NCBI GenBank assembly: GCA_035686365.1
Contig: DASRZM010000094.1
Span: 1 to 64,000, forward strand
Reading direction: 5' to 3'
Length of the DNA: 64,000 bases
Origin: DASRZM01 sp035686365
GTDB lineage: Bacteria; Pseudomonadota; Gammaproteobacteria; Xanthomonadales; Xanthomonadaceae
The notes below the pieces were generated by a model. That model was not told the DNA's origin. It did no database searches and saw only the letters and a list, made by a program, of their open reading frames with translations. Shown here one piece after another: positions 16,095 through 26,821 of this stretch; within the stretch, counting starts at the first letter, position 1, and each line of letters starts with the position of its first letter. Made by a program: the position numbers and the translations under genes.

Positions 16095-17711
16095 TCAGCG
16101 CGGCTGCTCGACTCCATCGAGGAACTGCGGCCGTCGATGCGCGCCGGCGGCGTGCTCGAAGGCGTACGCGATCGCCACCAGGCGCGGTTCGCTCCAGGCC
16201 CGTCCCACGAAGACCGCGCCCACCGGAAGGCCGTGGATTGCTCCGGCCGGGACCGTGATGCTCGGATATCCGGCGACCGCGGCCGCCGAGTAGCCGGCAC
16301 CCGGGAAATGGTCGCCATTGACCGGATCGTTGCTCCAGGCCGGGCCGGTCGCCGTGGTCAGGATGGCGTCGAGCCGATGCCCGTCCATGGCCGCATCGAT
16401 TCCTTCCGGGCCTGCGATCGCCTTGGCCCTGGCCAGTGCCGACACATAGGCAGGATCATCCAGCCCACCCTTGCCGGCGGCGCGCAGGAACAGCTCCTGG
16501 CCGAACCACCGCATCTCCAGCTCGGCATGACGGCGATTGAACTCGATCAATGCCTCGAGCGTCCGCAACGGCGCGCCGCTGGCCTCCAGGTATCGCGGCA
16601 GTGCATGCTTGAACTCGAACAGCAGCACCTCGAGTTCGGCCTCGCCGAACTGCTCGTGCGTTGGTAGTTCCACCGGATCGACAATCTGCGCCCCGGCGTT
16701 TCGCATCGTGTCGATGGCCCGCTCCAGGACCCGGTCGACGTCCGAGTGGAAGCCGAAGGTGTTGCGCGCCACGCCGATGCGCGCGCCCCGGAGCGCGTCG
16801 GGATCCAGGTACTGCGCGTAGTCCACGGCATACACGGACTCGTCCGCGGTGGCGGCTGGATCCTGCGGGTCACGCGCCGCCAGTACGCCCAGGAGCATGG
16901 CGGCCTCGGACACCGATGCCGCCATCGGGCCGGCAGTGTCCTGCGAGGGTGCGATCGGGACGATGCCGTCGCGGCTGACCAGTCCGACCGTGGGCTTGAT
17001 GCCCACGATGCCGTTGACGGCGGCCGGACAGATGATGGAGCCGTCGGTTTCGGTTCCGATCGCCAGGGTCGCCATGCCGGCGGCCACCGCCACCGCGGAG
17101 CCGGAACTCGATCCGCAGGGATTGCGGTCGAGCACGTGCGGATTGAGGGTCTGCCCGCCGCGGGCACTCCAGCCGCTGATCGAACGGGTGGAGCGGAAGT
17201 TCGCCCACTCGCTCAGGTTGGTCTTGCCCAGGATCAGCAGCCCGGCCTCGCGCATGCGGGCCACGATGAAGGCATCGTCGGGCGGCAGGTTGTCCGCCAG
17301 CGCCAGGGATCCGGCGGTGGTGGCCATTCCGGCGACGTCGATATTGTCCTTTACCAGCACCGGGATGCCGTGCAGCGGCCCGCGGATCCGGCCGGCGGCG
17401 CGCTCGGCATCCAGCCGCGCGGCCTGCTCCTGGACATCGGGCGCAATCTCGGTGACGGCATTCAGCAGGGGGCCGCGATCGTCGATGCCGGCGATGCGAT
17501 CCAGCGAACGGCGGACGACGGCCGCGCCGGTCGTGGACCCATCGGCGATATCGGCGACCAGTTCATGGGTCGTGCGGTATCGATACGCCGCGGGCGGTGC
17601 GTGGGCCGGATCCGGCCGGGTTCCGGTCGGAGCACACGCGCACAGTGCAATGGCCAGGAACGGCCCCGGCCACGGACTGAGCCAACTGCACCTGCTTCGC
17701 GTCCCGCTCAT
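16095..17711 (-). CDS. Amidase-signature family hydrolase, probable lipoprotein
   Basis: 538 residues from the ATG at 17711, whose ATGA overlaps the stop of the VOC gene. The start has a basic region and a hydrophobic stretch ending in L-C-A-C26, a reasonable lipobox, so the enzyme is probably anchored in the cell envelope. The Ser-cisSer-Lys triad is readable: K121 in PVLVKDN, the serines of CGSSSGSA near 201-205, and S225 in TETDGSI. The family hydrolyses amide bonds of varied substrates; the late GYSAAAVAGYPSITVPAG segment is typical of uncharacterised secreted members. The substrate cannot be told from sequence. Confidence 0.88.
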   Translation of the reverse strand: MSGTRSRCSWLSPWPGPFLAIALCACAPTGTRPDPAHAPPAAYRYRTTHELVADIADGSTTGAAVVRRSLDRIAGIDDRGPLLNAVTEIAPDVQEQAARLDAERAAGRIRGPLHGIPVLVKDNIDVAGMATTAGSLALADNLPPDDAFIVARMREAGLLILGKTNLSEWANFRSTRSISGWSARGGQTLNPHVLDRNPCGSSSGSAVAVAAGMATLAIGTETDGSIICPAAVNGIVGIKPTVGLVSRDGIVPIAPSQDTAGPMAASVSEAAMLLGVLAARDPQDPAATADESVYAVDYAQYLDPDALRGARIGVARNTFGFHSDVDRVLERAIDTMRNAGAQIVDPVELPTHEQFGEAELEVLLFEFKHALPRYLEASGAPLRTLEALIEFNRRHAELEMRWFGQELFLRAAGKGGLDDPAYVSALARAKAIAGPEGIDAAMDGHRLDAILTTATGPAWSNDPVNGDHFPGAGYSAAAVAGYPSITVPAGAIHGLPVGAVFVGRAWSEPRLVAIAYAFEHAAGAHRRPQFLDGVEQPR

Positions 17712-18094
17712 GAACCGGTGCCGGCGCGGCGCTCTTCCATCAGCGCCATCGTATTGCCCTCGGTGTCCAGGAAGAACGCCAGCCACAGTTCACGGTCGTC
17801 CCACCGGAGCGGGAGCTGCGGTGCGTGCAGCTCCACGGCGCCGCGTTCCACGAGTTCGCGGAACTGCGTTTCGATGTCGGTGCAGCGCAGGTACAGGATC
17901 GAGGCCGGGTGGTCGTGCTCGGGTGCACTGGGGCGGCTGAGCATCAGCCGGACGCCCCCGCAGTCGAAGAAGGCCATGCCGCCGCTCTCGAACAACAGTG
18001 GCAGGCCGATCACGTCCCGGTAAAACGCCGTGGCGCGGTCGACGTCCTGGCAGTTCACGGCGATCTGACCGATGCCCGAGATGCCCGGATCCAT
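17708..18094 (-). CDS. VOC (glyoxalase/bleomycin-resistance) family protein
   Basis: 128 residues from the ATG at 18094, with GGAGGGAGGG upstream. One vicinal-oxygen-chelate fold is suggested by IGQIAVNCQDVDRATAFYRDV at the N-terminus and WLAFFLDTEGNTMALMEE at the end, where a glutamate would be the second metal ligand. Members are dioxygenases, lyases or binding proteins; nothing fixes the role. It is translationally coupled to the amidase behind it. No signal peptide, so it is cytosolic while the amidase appears exported. Confidence 0.85.
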   Translation of the reverse strand: MDPGISGIGQIAVNCQDVDRATAFYRDVIGLPLLFESGGMAFFDCGGVRLMLSRPSAPEHDHPASILYLRCTDIETQFRELVERGAVELHAPQLPLRWDDRELWLAFFLDTEGNTMALMEERRAGTGS

Positions 18095-18207
18095 TGTCCC
18101 TCCCTCCGCGGTGGGCCGGCGGCGAGTGTCGCTCCCCGCGGCGGTCCGGACAAGTCCGGCGGCCGGCCGCGTTACCATGCAGCGATTCCAGGCATTGGGA
18201 GAGAACC

Positions 18208-19560
18208 ATGACGCCACGGAGATGGGAACCTCTGAACGGGTTCGGAGGTTCGCGCGCCACCGATGGCGCGTTCTCGGAACCGGCGCGCGAGTGCCTGATC
18301 CGGCGGAGTCGGGTCCCGACCGGTGCCGGACCGGGCGGATCCGGAAAAGTCCGGGATGGATGGGTACAGACCATCCTGTGGACAGCACTGGCGATGCTGG
18401 CGAGCCTGCCGGCGGCGGCGCAGGCGGACAGCCGGGCGCATCGGCTGGCGCGCGAGGCACTGATCGTCGACACCCATATCGACGTGCCCTACCGCATCCA
18501 CGAGGCCTGGGTGGACGTCACGGTGGCGACCCCAGGCGGCGATTTCGACTACCCGCGCGCGCGCAGCGGCGGGCTGGACGTCGCGTTCATGTCGATCTAC
18601 ACGCCGGCCGAGCTGGCCGCGCCGGCGGAGAACCGGCAGCTCGCGCACGAACTGATCGACAGCGTCGAGGCGCTGGTGGGGCGGGCGCCGGACCGGTTCG
18701 CGATCGTGACCTCGCCGGACCAGGTCGAGCGGCTGCGCGGTGGCGAACGGATCCTGCTGGCGCTGGGCATGGAGAACGGATCTCCGATCGTGGAGCTCGA
18801 TGACCTGCACGCGTTTCACGCGCGCGGCGTCCGTTACGTGACGCTCGCCCATGGGCGCAGCAATGCGCTGTCGGATTCCTCCTACGACAAGCAGCGCCCG
18901 TGGGACGGGCTGAGCCCGTTCGGGATGGAAGTCGTGACGCGGATGAACCGGCTGGGCATGATGGTCGACGTCAGCCACCTGTCCGATGCAGCCGTGACCG
19001 ATGTGCTCGAAGCCAGCCGCGCACCGGTGATCGCGACCCATTCCTCGGCCCGCAGGTTCACCCCCGGGTTCGAACGCAACCTCTCCGACGAGCTGATCGG
19101 CGCGATCGCCCGGGGCGGTGGGGTGGTGCACATCAACTTCGGCTCTTCCTTTCTGACCGCCAAGGCCAACGCCTGGTATCGAGGGCGAGATGCCGCCCGC
19201 GAAGCCTGGTCGAAGCGGACCGGAAAGCCCACACAAGGTCCGGATGCCGATGCGTTCACCGAGCGCTACCGCGAGCAGCACCCGTTCCCGTACGCGGAGC
19301 TGTCCCACGTGCTCGACCACATCGACCACGTGGCCGAGCTGGCGGGGATCGACCACGTCGGCATCGGTTCGGACTTCGACGGTGTCGGCGACTCGCTGCC
19401 CACGGGCCTGAAGTCGGTGGCCGACTATCCGGCCCTGGTTGCAGGCCTGCTCGAGCGCGGCTACTCCGAGCAGGACGTACGCAAGATCCTGGGTGGGAAC
19501 CTGATGAGGGTCTGGCGTGCGGTCGACAAGGTCGCCGCTGCCGCACGGCCGGAAACCTGA
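18208..19560 (+). CDS. Secreted membrane dipeptidase (peptidase family M19)
   Basis: 450 residues from the ATG at 18208, the only in-frame start before the signal peptide, with GGGAGAG upstream. Zinc-site motifs of renal-type dipeptidases are present: VDTHIDVPYRIHEAW, a bridging glutamate in LALGMENGSPIVEL, DVSHLSD, IATHSSAR and GIGSDFDGVGD. The hydrophobic leader VQTILWTALAMLASLPAAA-QA begins only at about codon 53. The codons between MTPRR and this leader are made by a dispersed palindromic repeat read in frame, giving an abnormally long N-region. The protein should act in the envelope on dipeptides if it is still exported. Convergent with typA. Confidence 0.88.
   Translation: MTPRRWEPLNGFGGSRATDGAFSEPARECLIRRSRVPTGAGPGGSGKVRDGWVQTILWTALAMLASLPAAAQADSRAHRLAREALIVDTHIDVPYRIHEAWVDVTVATPGGDFDYPRARSGGLDVAFMSIYTPAELAAPAENRQLAHELIDSVEALVGRAPDRFAIVTSPDQVERLRGGERILLALGMENGSPIVELDDLHAFHARGVRYVTLAHGRSNALSDSSYDKQRPWDGLSPFGMEVVTRMNRLGMMVDVSHLSDAAVTDVLEASRAPVIATHSSARRFTPGFERNLSDELIGAIARGGGVVHINFGSSFLTAKANAWYRGRDAAREAWSKRTGKPTQGPDADAFTERYREQHPFPYAELSHVLDHIDHVAELAGIDHVGIGSDFDGVGDSLPTGLKSVADYPALVAGLLERGYSEQDVRKILGGNLMRVWRAVDKVAAAARPET
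18222..18360 (+). repeat. Dispersed palindromic repeat, copy 2, inside the dipeptidase gene
   Basis: Same orientation as copy 1. Contains CTCTGAAC-GG-GTTCGGAG (18230-18247, one mismatch), CGCGCCA-CCGA-TGGCGCG (18253-18270), then GATCCGGCGGAGTCGGGTCC from 18298 and the GGTGCCGGACCGGGCGGATC tract. It lies between the start codon and the signal-peptide codons of the M19 gene without breaking the reading frame. Confidence 0.78.
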
Positions 19561-19585
19561 CCGTTGCGTCCGAACCGGAGCCGCC

Positions 19586-21430
<1,845 letters not shown>

Positions 21431-21529
21431 GTGCGCGCAACCGGCCGGGTACTTGCGGGCCGGCCCCGGAGGATGGACTGAAGGGGAGCGGCCGCTGATG
21501 GACGGTGCCGCGTCGGGATGTTGCAATGC

Positions 21530-21535
21530 ATTATA
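21530..21535 (-). promoter_or_regulatory. Possible -10 box for typA
   Basis: On the minus strand this reads TATAAT, a perfect sigma-70 -10 hexamer, rare by chance in DNA of this GC content, preceded by GGT. It is 100 bases upstream of the typA start. No convincing -35 box is seen at 16-18 bases. The plus strand of the same spot (TTATAAC) could also serve the divergent gene at 21589. Confidence 0.4.
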
Positions 21536-21588
21536 ACCGCGGCGGGGTGGCATGCTTCACTGGCACCCCTGCCCAGGAGCCGCCGTTC

Positions 21589-21813
21589 ATGACCCGTTCC
21601 GCCCCGATTTCCCCGTTGCTGGTGGCCCTGGACGCCGTCGGAGCCGTCCTGCTGCTCGCGGGCTTCTCAGGCGTGGTAGGGCAGGCGCCCTGGCTGGGCG
21701 TGCTGGGCGCTCCCGCCATGGCCTGGACGCTGACCGGCCTGGGGGCCGCGGTGATGGTGCTCGCACTGGGAGCCATCGTCGCAACGGTGCTGCGGCACCG
21801 CGACCAGGGCTGA
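21589..21813 (+). CDS. Small membrane protein of unknown function
   Basis: 74 residues from the ATG at 21589, with AGGAG nine bases upstream. Two hydrophobic segments (about residues 9-30 and 41-63) with a short glycine-rich turn, and a charged C-terminus (LRHRDQG). No domain is recognised. It may be a small inner-membrane hairpin protein. It lies between divergent typA and a cyclophilin gene 69 bases downstream. Confidence 0.6.
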   Translation: MTRSAPISPLLVALDAVGAVLLLAGFSGVVGQAPWLGVLGAPAMAWTLTGLGAAVMVLALGAIVATVLRHRDQG

Positions 21814-21882
21814 CCGGGCCGGTTCGGGCACTATCCTTTCCGACTCCGCCATTCCGTCCGCCGCCGCCTCCCGGAGCCCGCC

Positions 21883-22398
21883 ATGTCCGAACTGATCGCC
21901 GAAATCGTCACTTCCCGCGGCACCATCCACCTGCGACTGTTCCCGGACAAGGCGCCGATGGCAGTCGCCAACTTCGCCAACCTCACGCGCCGGCACTTCT
22001 ACGACGGGCTGACCTTCCACCGGGTCCTGCCCGATTTCATGATCCAGGGCGGTTGTCCACTGGGCAGCGGGACCGGGGGACCCGGCTATCGCTTCGAGGA
22101 CGAGATCCACCCGGAGCTGCGCCACCACCGTGGCGTGCTGTCGATGGCCAATGCCGGCCCCGGCACCAATGGCAGCCAGTTCTTCATCACCCATGTGGCA
22201 TGCCCGTGGCTGGACGGAAAACACACGGTGTTCGGCGAGGTCGTGGGGCCGGGCGACCAGGACATCGTGGACCACGTGCGGCAGGGGGAGAAGATCGGCT
22301 CGATCACCATCCGGGGCGACCTGGCACCGCTGTTCGCGAAGATGCACGCGCGGCTGGAGCGCTGGAACCAGGTGCTCGACGAACAGATCAAGGGCTGA
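21883..22398 (+). CDS. Cyclophilin-type peptidylprolyl isomerase
   Basis: 171 residues, no signal peptide, so cytoplasmic (PpiB-like). Cyclophilin motifs: TVNFANL-type segment VANFANLTRRHFYDGLTFHR with the catalytic arginine after FH, DFMIQGG, MANAGPGTNGSQFFIT and a tryptophan in PWLDGKHTVFG. It catalyses cis-trans isomerisation of Xaa-Pro bonds during folding. The C-terminal tail after GSITI is a few residues longer than in E. coli PpiB. Confidence 0.93.
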   Translation: MSELIAEIVTSRGTIHLRLFPDKAPMAVANFANLTRRHFYDGLTFHRVLPDFMIQGGCPLGSGTGGPGYRFEDEIHPELRHHRGVLSMANAGPGTNGSQFFITHVACPWLDGKHTVFGEVVGPGDQDIVDHVRQGEKIGSITIRGDLAPLFAKMHARLERWNQVLDEQIKG

Positions 22399-22401
22399 GC
22401 C

Positions 22402-22977
22402 TCAGTCCTGCGCCTGCAGCGCGGCGATGCGCCGCGACACGGTGCCGCGCGCGTCCGCGTCCGCCAGGCGCCCGCGCAGGCGGGTGAGCAGAGTCACCCC
22501 GGCGTCTGCGCGCATGCCCAGGGCGAGCAGGCGCTGCCGGGCCCAGGCGTCGGCTGCAGTTTCCAGTTCGAGCATGTCCGTCGCCGCCCGGCTGCGTGTC
22601 CGGAAGTGCCCGAGCGCGCGGTGGCCGAGCTCGTGGGCGAGCGCGAAGGCGTGCTCGTCCCGGTCGGCAAGTTCGAGCAACGCCGATCCCACGACCAGGA
22701 CGTCGTTGGGCCAAAGTCTGGCCTGCAGCCCGGCACGGGGCAGGACATACACGCGCAGCGGCACGCAGCCCACGGCATCGATCCTGCAGGCCAACGCTGC
22801 CAGTTCCCGCTCGTGCCCGGCATCGCGCGGGCCGGCACGACCCTGGACGATGCGCCGCTCGCGCCGGTCCAGCTCCGCCGTTTCGAAGGCATCGGGCCGA
22901 TCCGGGCGCGTCGAGCCACAGCCGGCCAGTGCCAGCACCACCGTCGTCGCCACCAGGGATCTGATCGAGGCTCGCAT
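22402..22977 (-). CDS. M48-type zinc metalloprotease lipoprotein
   Basis: 191 residues. A signal sequence ends in the lipobox L17-A-G-C20. The zinc motif H115-E-L-G-H119 lies in FALAHELGHRALGH, and E139 in ETAADAWA is the expected third ligand (ExxxDxWA), as in M48 proteases. At under 200 residues it is a minimal, membrane-less member, shorter than BepA or LoiP. It probably acts in the periplasm on envelope proteins. Convergent with the cyclophilin gene (3-base gap), divergent from the aminotransferase. Confidence 0.85.
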   Translation of the reverse strand: MRASIRSLVATTVVLALAGCGSTRPDRPDAFETAELDRRERRIVQGRAGPRDAGHERELAALACRIDAVGCVPLRVYVLPRAGLQARLWPNDVLVVGSALLELADRDEHAFALAHELGHRALGHFRTRSRAATDMLELETAADAWARQRLLALGMRADAGVTLLTRLRGRLADADARGTVSRRIAALQAQD

Positions 22978-23032
22978 CCAGCCGTCATGTTAAACTTGAA
23001 ACGATCTCCCTGCGGTTCTTCAGAGGACGCCG

Positions 23033-24229
23033 ATGCTCACGTTCGCCCGGCGCATGGGTCGTGCCAGACCCAGCGCCATCATGGAGATCGCCGACAAGGC
23101 TCGGCACCTGCGTTCGCAAGGCCGGGACATCATCAACTTCTCGATCGGCGTGCCGAACTTCCTGCCCGGCGACCACGTCTATGCAGCGGCACGCGCCGCG
23201 CTGGAACACGACTCGGGGCAGTATGGGTCCAACCGCGGCCCCGACGACCTGCTCGAGGCTTTCGTTTCGCACCTGCGCGCGCTGGGCCTGGACGGCTACG
23301 AACGCCGACACTGCGCCATTGCGATCGGCGCCAAGCACATGCTGTACAACCTGGCCGAGGCGCTGCTGGACGAGGGTGACGAAATCGCCTTCGCAACGCC
23401 CTACTGGACCAGCTACCTGGACATCGCCGAGATCCTCGGCGCCCAGGTCCGGCTGCTGTCGTGCCCGCCGGAGCAGAACTACAAGCTCACGCCGCAGCAG
23501 CTCGACGAAGCCCTGAGCGACCGGACGCGGGTATTCCTGTTCAACAATCCTTCGAACCCCACCGGCATGGTGTACTCGAAGGACGAGATCGCGGCGCTGG
23601 CTGACGTGCTGGTCGGGTACCCGACCTGGATCGTCACCGACGACATCTACAACCGCATGGTGTTCGACGGAGTGGGGTACCACAACTTCGTCCACGCGCG
23701 GCCGGAGTTGCGCGACCGTGTGATCTTCGTGGACTCGCTGTCCAAGACCTATGGCATGCCCGGCTGGCGGGTCGGCTTCATGGCCGGTCCGGAGTCCGTC
23801 GCGCAGGCGGTGGTGACGCTGAACTCGAACCACATCACGAGCGTGCCGGAGATCGTCACCGCCGCAGCCGTGGCGGCGCTGTCCGGGCCCCAGGACGTCC
23901 CCCGGGCCAGGTGCCTGGAATTCCAGGGCAAGCGCGACCAGGTGCTGGACGCCCTGGCCGCCATCCCCGGCCTCGAGTGTCCCAGGCCGCAGGGCGCCTT
24001 CTACGTGTTTCCGGACGTCTCGTGCGCGTTCGGCCGCAGCCACCAGGGCCGGCGGATCGGAAACGATCTCGATCTGTGCGCGGTTCTGCTCGAAGCCAAA
24101 GGGGTGGCCTGCGTGCCGGGCTCGGCGTTCGGCGAGCCGCGGGCGCTGCGCATTTCCTATACCTGCCCGACGGTGCAGCTGCCGGAGGGTCTGCGCCGGA
24201 TCCAGGAGTTCTTCTCCGAACTTGACTGA
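23033..24229 (+). CDS. Class I/II pyridoxal-phosphate aminotransferase
   Basis: 398 residues. Fold-type I aminotransferase close to aspartate aminotransferases: the PLP lysine is K238 in DSLSKTYGMPGWRVG, with FNNPSNPTGMVYS holding the conserved asparagine, TDDIYNRMVFDG, and an arginine in LRISYTC near the C-terminus for substrate carboxylate. It likely transfers amino groups between an amino acid and 2-oxoglutarate. It lies 83 bases before mdh in the same direction, which would suit an aspartate/oxaloacetate role, but the substrate is inferred. Confidence 0.88.
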   Translation: MLTFARRMGRARPSAIMEIADKARHLRSQGRDIINFSIGVPNFLPGDHVYAAARAALEHDSGQYGSNRGPDDLLEAFVSHLRALGLDGYERRHCAIAIGAKHMLYNLAEALLDEGDEIAFATPYWTSYLDIAEILGAQVRLLSCPPEQNYKLTPQQLDEALSDRTRVFLFNNPSNPTGMVYSKDEIAALADVLVGYPTWIVTDDIYNRMVFDGVGYHNFVHARPELRDRVIFVDSLSKTYGMPGWRVGFMAGPESVAQAVVTLNSNHITSVPEIVTAAAVAALSGPQDVPRARCLEFQGKRDQVLDALAAIPGLECPRPQGAFYVFPDVSCAFGRSHQGRRIGNDLDLCAVLLEAKGVACVPGSAFGEPRALRISYTCPTVQLPEGLRRIQEFFSELD

Positions 24230-24312
24230 GCGCCGCGATCCGGACGCAACGGCGCCCACTGCGTTGCCGGTCGTCGCTGTCACGGCGACCGGTCCCATCC
24301 CAGGAGCCCACC

Positions 24313-25296
24313 ATGAAATCCCCCGTACGCGTCGCCGTAACCGGAGCTGCCGGACAGATCGGATACTCGCTGCTGTTCCGCATCGCCTCCGGCGAGATGC
24401 TGGGCAGGGACCAGCCGGTCATCCTGCAGCTTCTGGAACTGCCGATGGAGAAGCCGCAGGCGGCGCTGCGCGGCGTGATGATGGAGCTGGAGGATTGCGC
24501 CTTCCCGCTGCTGGCCGGCATGGAAGGTGGCGGTGATGCGCGGGTGGCCTTTCGTGACGTCGAGGTGGCGCTGCTGGTCGGCGCCCGGCCGCGCGGCCCC
24601 GGCATGGAACGCAAGGACCTGCTGCTGGAGAACGCGAAGATCTTCATCGAGCAGGGTCGGGCGCTGAACGAAGTCGCCAACCGCGACGCCAGGGTGCTGG
24701 TGGTGGGCAACCCGGCCAACACCAACGCCTACATCGCGATGAAGTCCGCGCCCGATCTTCCGGCGCGCAACTTCACCGCAATGCTCAGGCTCGACCACAA
24801 CCGTGCGCTGAGCCAGCTCGCCGGCAAGGCCGGCGTCCAGGTCGAGAAGATCCGCCGGCTGATCGTGTGGGGCAACCATTCCCCGACCATGTACCCGGAC
24901 TACCGTTTCGCTACGGTCGACGGCAAGCCGCTCAAGGACCTGATTTCGGACGACGCCTGGAACCGGGACACCTTCATCCCGACCGTGGGCAAGCGCGGCG
25001 CCGCCATCATCGAGGCCCGTGGAAGCTCCTCGGCGGCGTCGGCGGCCAACGCCGCGATCGATCACATGCACGACTGGATGCTCGGCAGCGGCAACGAGTG
25101 GGTGACCATGGGCGTGCCTTCCGACGGCAGCTACGGAATCCCCGAAGGGGTGATTTACGGCTTCCCTGTGGTGTGCGCCGACGGCCACTACGAGCTTGTG
25201 CGCGAGCTGCCGGTCGACGGCTTTTCGCGTGAGCGCATGGACACGACACTGGCCGAGCTCGAGGAAGAGCGCGCCGGTGTCGCCAACCTGCTCTGA
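24313..25296 (+). CDS. mdh: Malate dehydrogenase
   Basis: 327 residues of the cytoplasmic/chloroplast-like group common in Lysobacterales. NAD-binding TGAAGQIGYSLLFRIASGEM at the start; active-site loop GARPRGPGMERKDLL with the substrate arginines; NPANTNAYIAM; LDHNRALSQLA; and the catalytic histidine in VWGNHSPTMYPD. It interconverts malate and oxaloacetate in the TCA cycle. It follows the aminotransferase and is 11 bases before the LOG gene, probably one transcript. Confidence 0.96.
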   Translation: MKSPVRVAVTGAAGQIGYSLLFRIASGEMLGRDQPVILQLLELPMEKPQAALRGVMMELEDCAFPLLAGMEGGGDARVAFRDVEVALLVGARPRGPGMERKDLLLENAKIFIEQGRALNEVANRDARVLVVGNPANTNAYIAMKSAPDLPARNFTAMLRLDHNRALSQLAGKAGVQVEKIRRLIVWGNHSPTMYPDYRFATVDGKPLKDLISDDAWNRDTFIPTVGKRGAAIIEARGSSSAASAANAAIDHMHDWMLGSGNEWVTMGVPSDGSYGIPEGVIYGFPVVCADGHYELVRELPVDGFSRERMDTTLAELEEERAGVANLL

Positions 25297-25307
25297 GCCG
25301 CGTACCG

Positions 25308-25895
25308 GTGCGCGCGAGCATCGCCGTGTTCTGTGGCGCCAAGGCCGGCAGCGTTCCGGCCTACGCGCACGCCACCGCCGCGCTGGGCAAGGCCATTGCC
25401 GCCAGCGGCCGCACGCTCGTATATGGTGGCGGCCGGGTCGGGCTGATGGGGACGCTGGCCGACGCTGCGCTGGCCGTGGGCGGGCGCGTGATCGGCGTGA
25501 TCCCGCGCGGCATGGTGGATCTGGAGCTGGCGCATCCGGGGCTCAGCCACCTCGAAGTCGTCGCCACCATGCACGAGCGCAAGGCGGCCATGTCGCGGCA
25601 CGCCGACGCCTTCGTTGCTGCCCCCGGCGGCTTCGGCACGCTCGACGAGCTGTTCGAGGCCGTGACCTGGACACAGCTGGGCATCCAGCGAAAGCCGATC
25701 GGCCTGTTCGACGTCGGCGGCTTCTATGCGCCGCTGCGCCAGATGGTGGCGAGCCTGGTGACGGCGGGATTCGTGGATCCCAAGCATGCGGCCATGATCG
25801 TTTCGGCAGGCACCGCAGAGGGACTGCTTGCAGGTCTGGACGCGCTCGAGCTGCCGCTCCCGCGTTCCGAAGTCGCCGCAGGACTCAGCGCCTAG
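25308..25895 (+). CDS. LOG family protein (cytokinin-riboside phosphoribohydrolase type)
   Basis: 195 residues, GTG start at 25308. The LOG/lysine-decarboxylase-like Rossmann fold is shown by VFCGAKAG, YGGGRVGLMG and the signature PGGFGTLDELFE near residue 103, which holds catalytic residues; HERKAAM supplies the other. Family members cleave nucleoside monophosphates to free base and ribose 5-phosphate. In a non-plant-associated bacterium the role may be nucleotide salvage. Sits between mdh and prpB. Confidence 0.9.
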   Translation: MRASIAVFCGAKAGSVPAYAHATAALGKAIAASGRTLVYGGGRVGLMGTLADAALAVGGRVIGVIPRGMVDLELAHPGLSHLEVVATMHERKAAMSRHADAFVAAPGGFGTLDELFEAVTWTQLGIQRKPIGLFDVGGFYAPLRQMVASLVTAGFVDPKHAAMIVSAGTAEGLLAGLDALELPLPRSEVAAGLSA

Positions 25896-25930
25896 ATGCT
25901 TACGATGAATCAGCAATGGAGCCATTCCGA

Positions 25931-26815
25931 ATGAGCCCAGCAACATCCGGCCAGCGTTTCCGCGATGCGGTGGCGACCGAGAATCCGCTGCAGGTCGTTG
26001 GCGCCATCAGCGCCTATGCAGGGCTGCTGGCACGCGAGTGCGGGTACCGCGCGCTGTACGTCTCCGGCGGCGGTGTGGCGGCATCCAGCCGCGGCATCCC
26101 GGACCTGGGAATCACCACGATGGAGGACGTGGCCACCGACGTGGAGCGCCTGTGCAGCGCCGTGGACCTGCCGGTACTGGTGGACATCGACGTGGGCTGG
26201 GGTGGCGCCTTCAACATTGCCCGGACCATCGGCACCATGCACCGGGCCGGGGCCGCGGCCGTCCATATCGAGGACCAGGTGGCCGCCAAGCGCTGCGGCC
26301 ACAGGCCCGGCAAGGCGATCGTCCCGGCCGCCGAGATGGTCGACCGCATCAAGGCGGCCGTGGACGCGCGAACGGACCCCGGATTCGTGATCATGGCGCG
26401 CACCGACGCGCTCGCCGTCGAGGGAATCGATGCCGCGATCGAGCGCGCGTGCGCCTGCGTGGAGGCCGGCGCCGACATGGTGTTTCCGGAGGCGATGACG
26501 CAACTGGACCAGTACCGGCGGTTCAAGCAGGCTGTCGGTGTGCCGGTGCTGGCCAACATCACCGAATTCGGCCAGACGCCGCTGTTCACGCGCGAGGAGC
26601 TGGCCTCGGCGGGGGTGGACATCGCGTTGTACCCGCTCTCGGCGTTCCGGGCGATGGCCCAGGCTGCCCTGCAGGTCTACCGCGCGATCCGCGCCGATGG
26701 CCACCAGATGGGGGTGCTCGAGACGATGCAGACGCGCGAGGAGCTCTACCGGTTCCTCGATTATCACCGCTACGAGGCCAAGCTCGACGCGCTGTTCGCG
26801 AACGACGCCGGCTGA
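25931..26815 (+). CDS. prpB: 2-methylisocitrate lyase
   Basis: 294 residues from the ATG at 25931, which has GGAG at suitable distance; an ATG at 25916 would add five residues. Isocitrate-lyase superfamily motifs: YVSGGGVAASSRGIPDLG, DIDVGWGGAFNIART, HIEDQVAAKRCGHRPGK with the catalytic cysteine in KRCGH, and ARTDALAVEG. It cleaves 2-methylisocitrate to pyruvate and succinate, the last step of the methylcitrate cycle for propionyl-CoA. It precedes prpC, with a dispersed repeat between them. Confidence 0.95.
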   Translation: MSPATSGQRFRDAVATENPLQVVGAISAYAGLLARECGYRALYVSGGGVAASSRGIPDLGITTMEDVATDVERLCSAVDLPVLVDIDVGWGGAFNIARTIGTMHRAGAAAVHIEDQVAAKRCGHRPGKAIVPAAEMVDRIKAAVDARTDPGFVIMARTDALAVEGIDAAIERACACVEAGADMVFPEAMTQLDQYRRFKQAVGVPVLANITEFGQTPLFTREELASAGVDIALYPLSAFRAMAQAALQVYRAIRADGHQMGVLETMQTREELYRFLDYHRYEAKLDALFANDAG

Positions 26816-26821
26816 GCGCAC

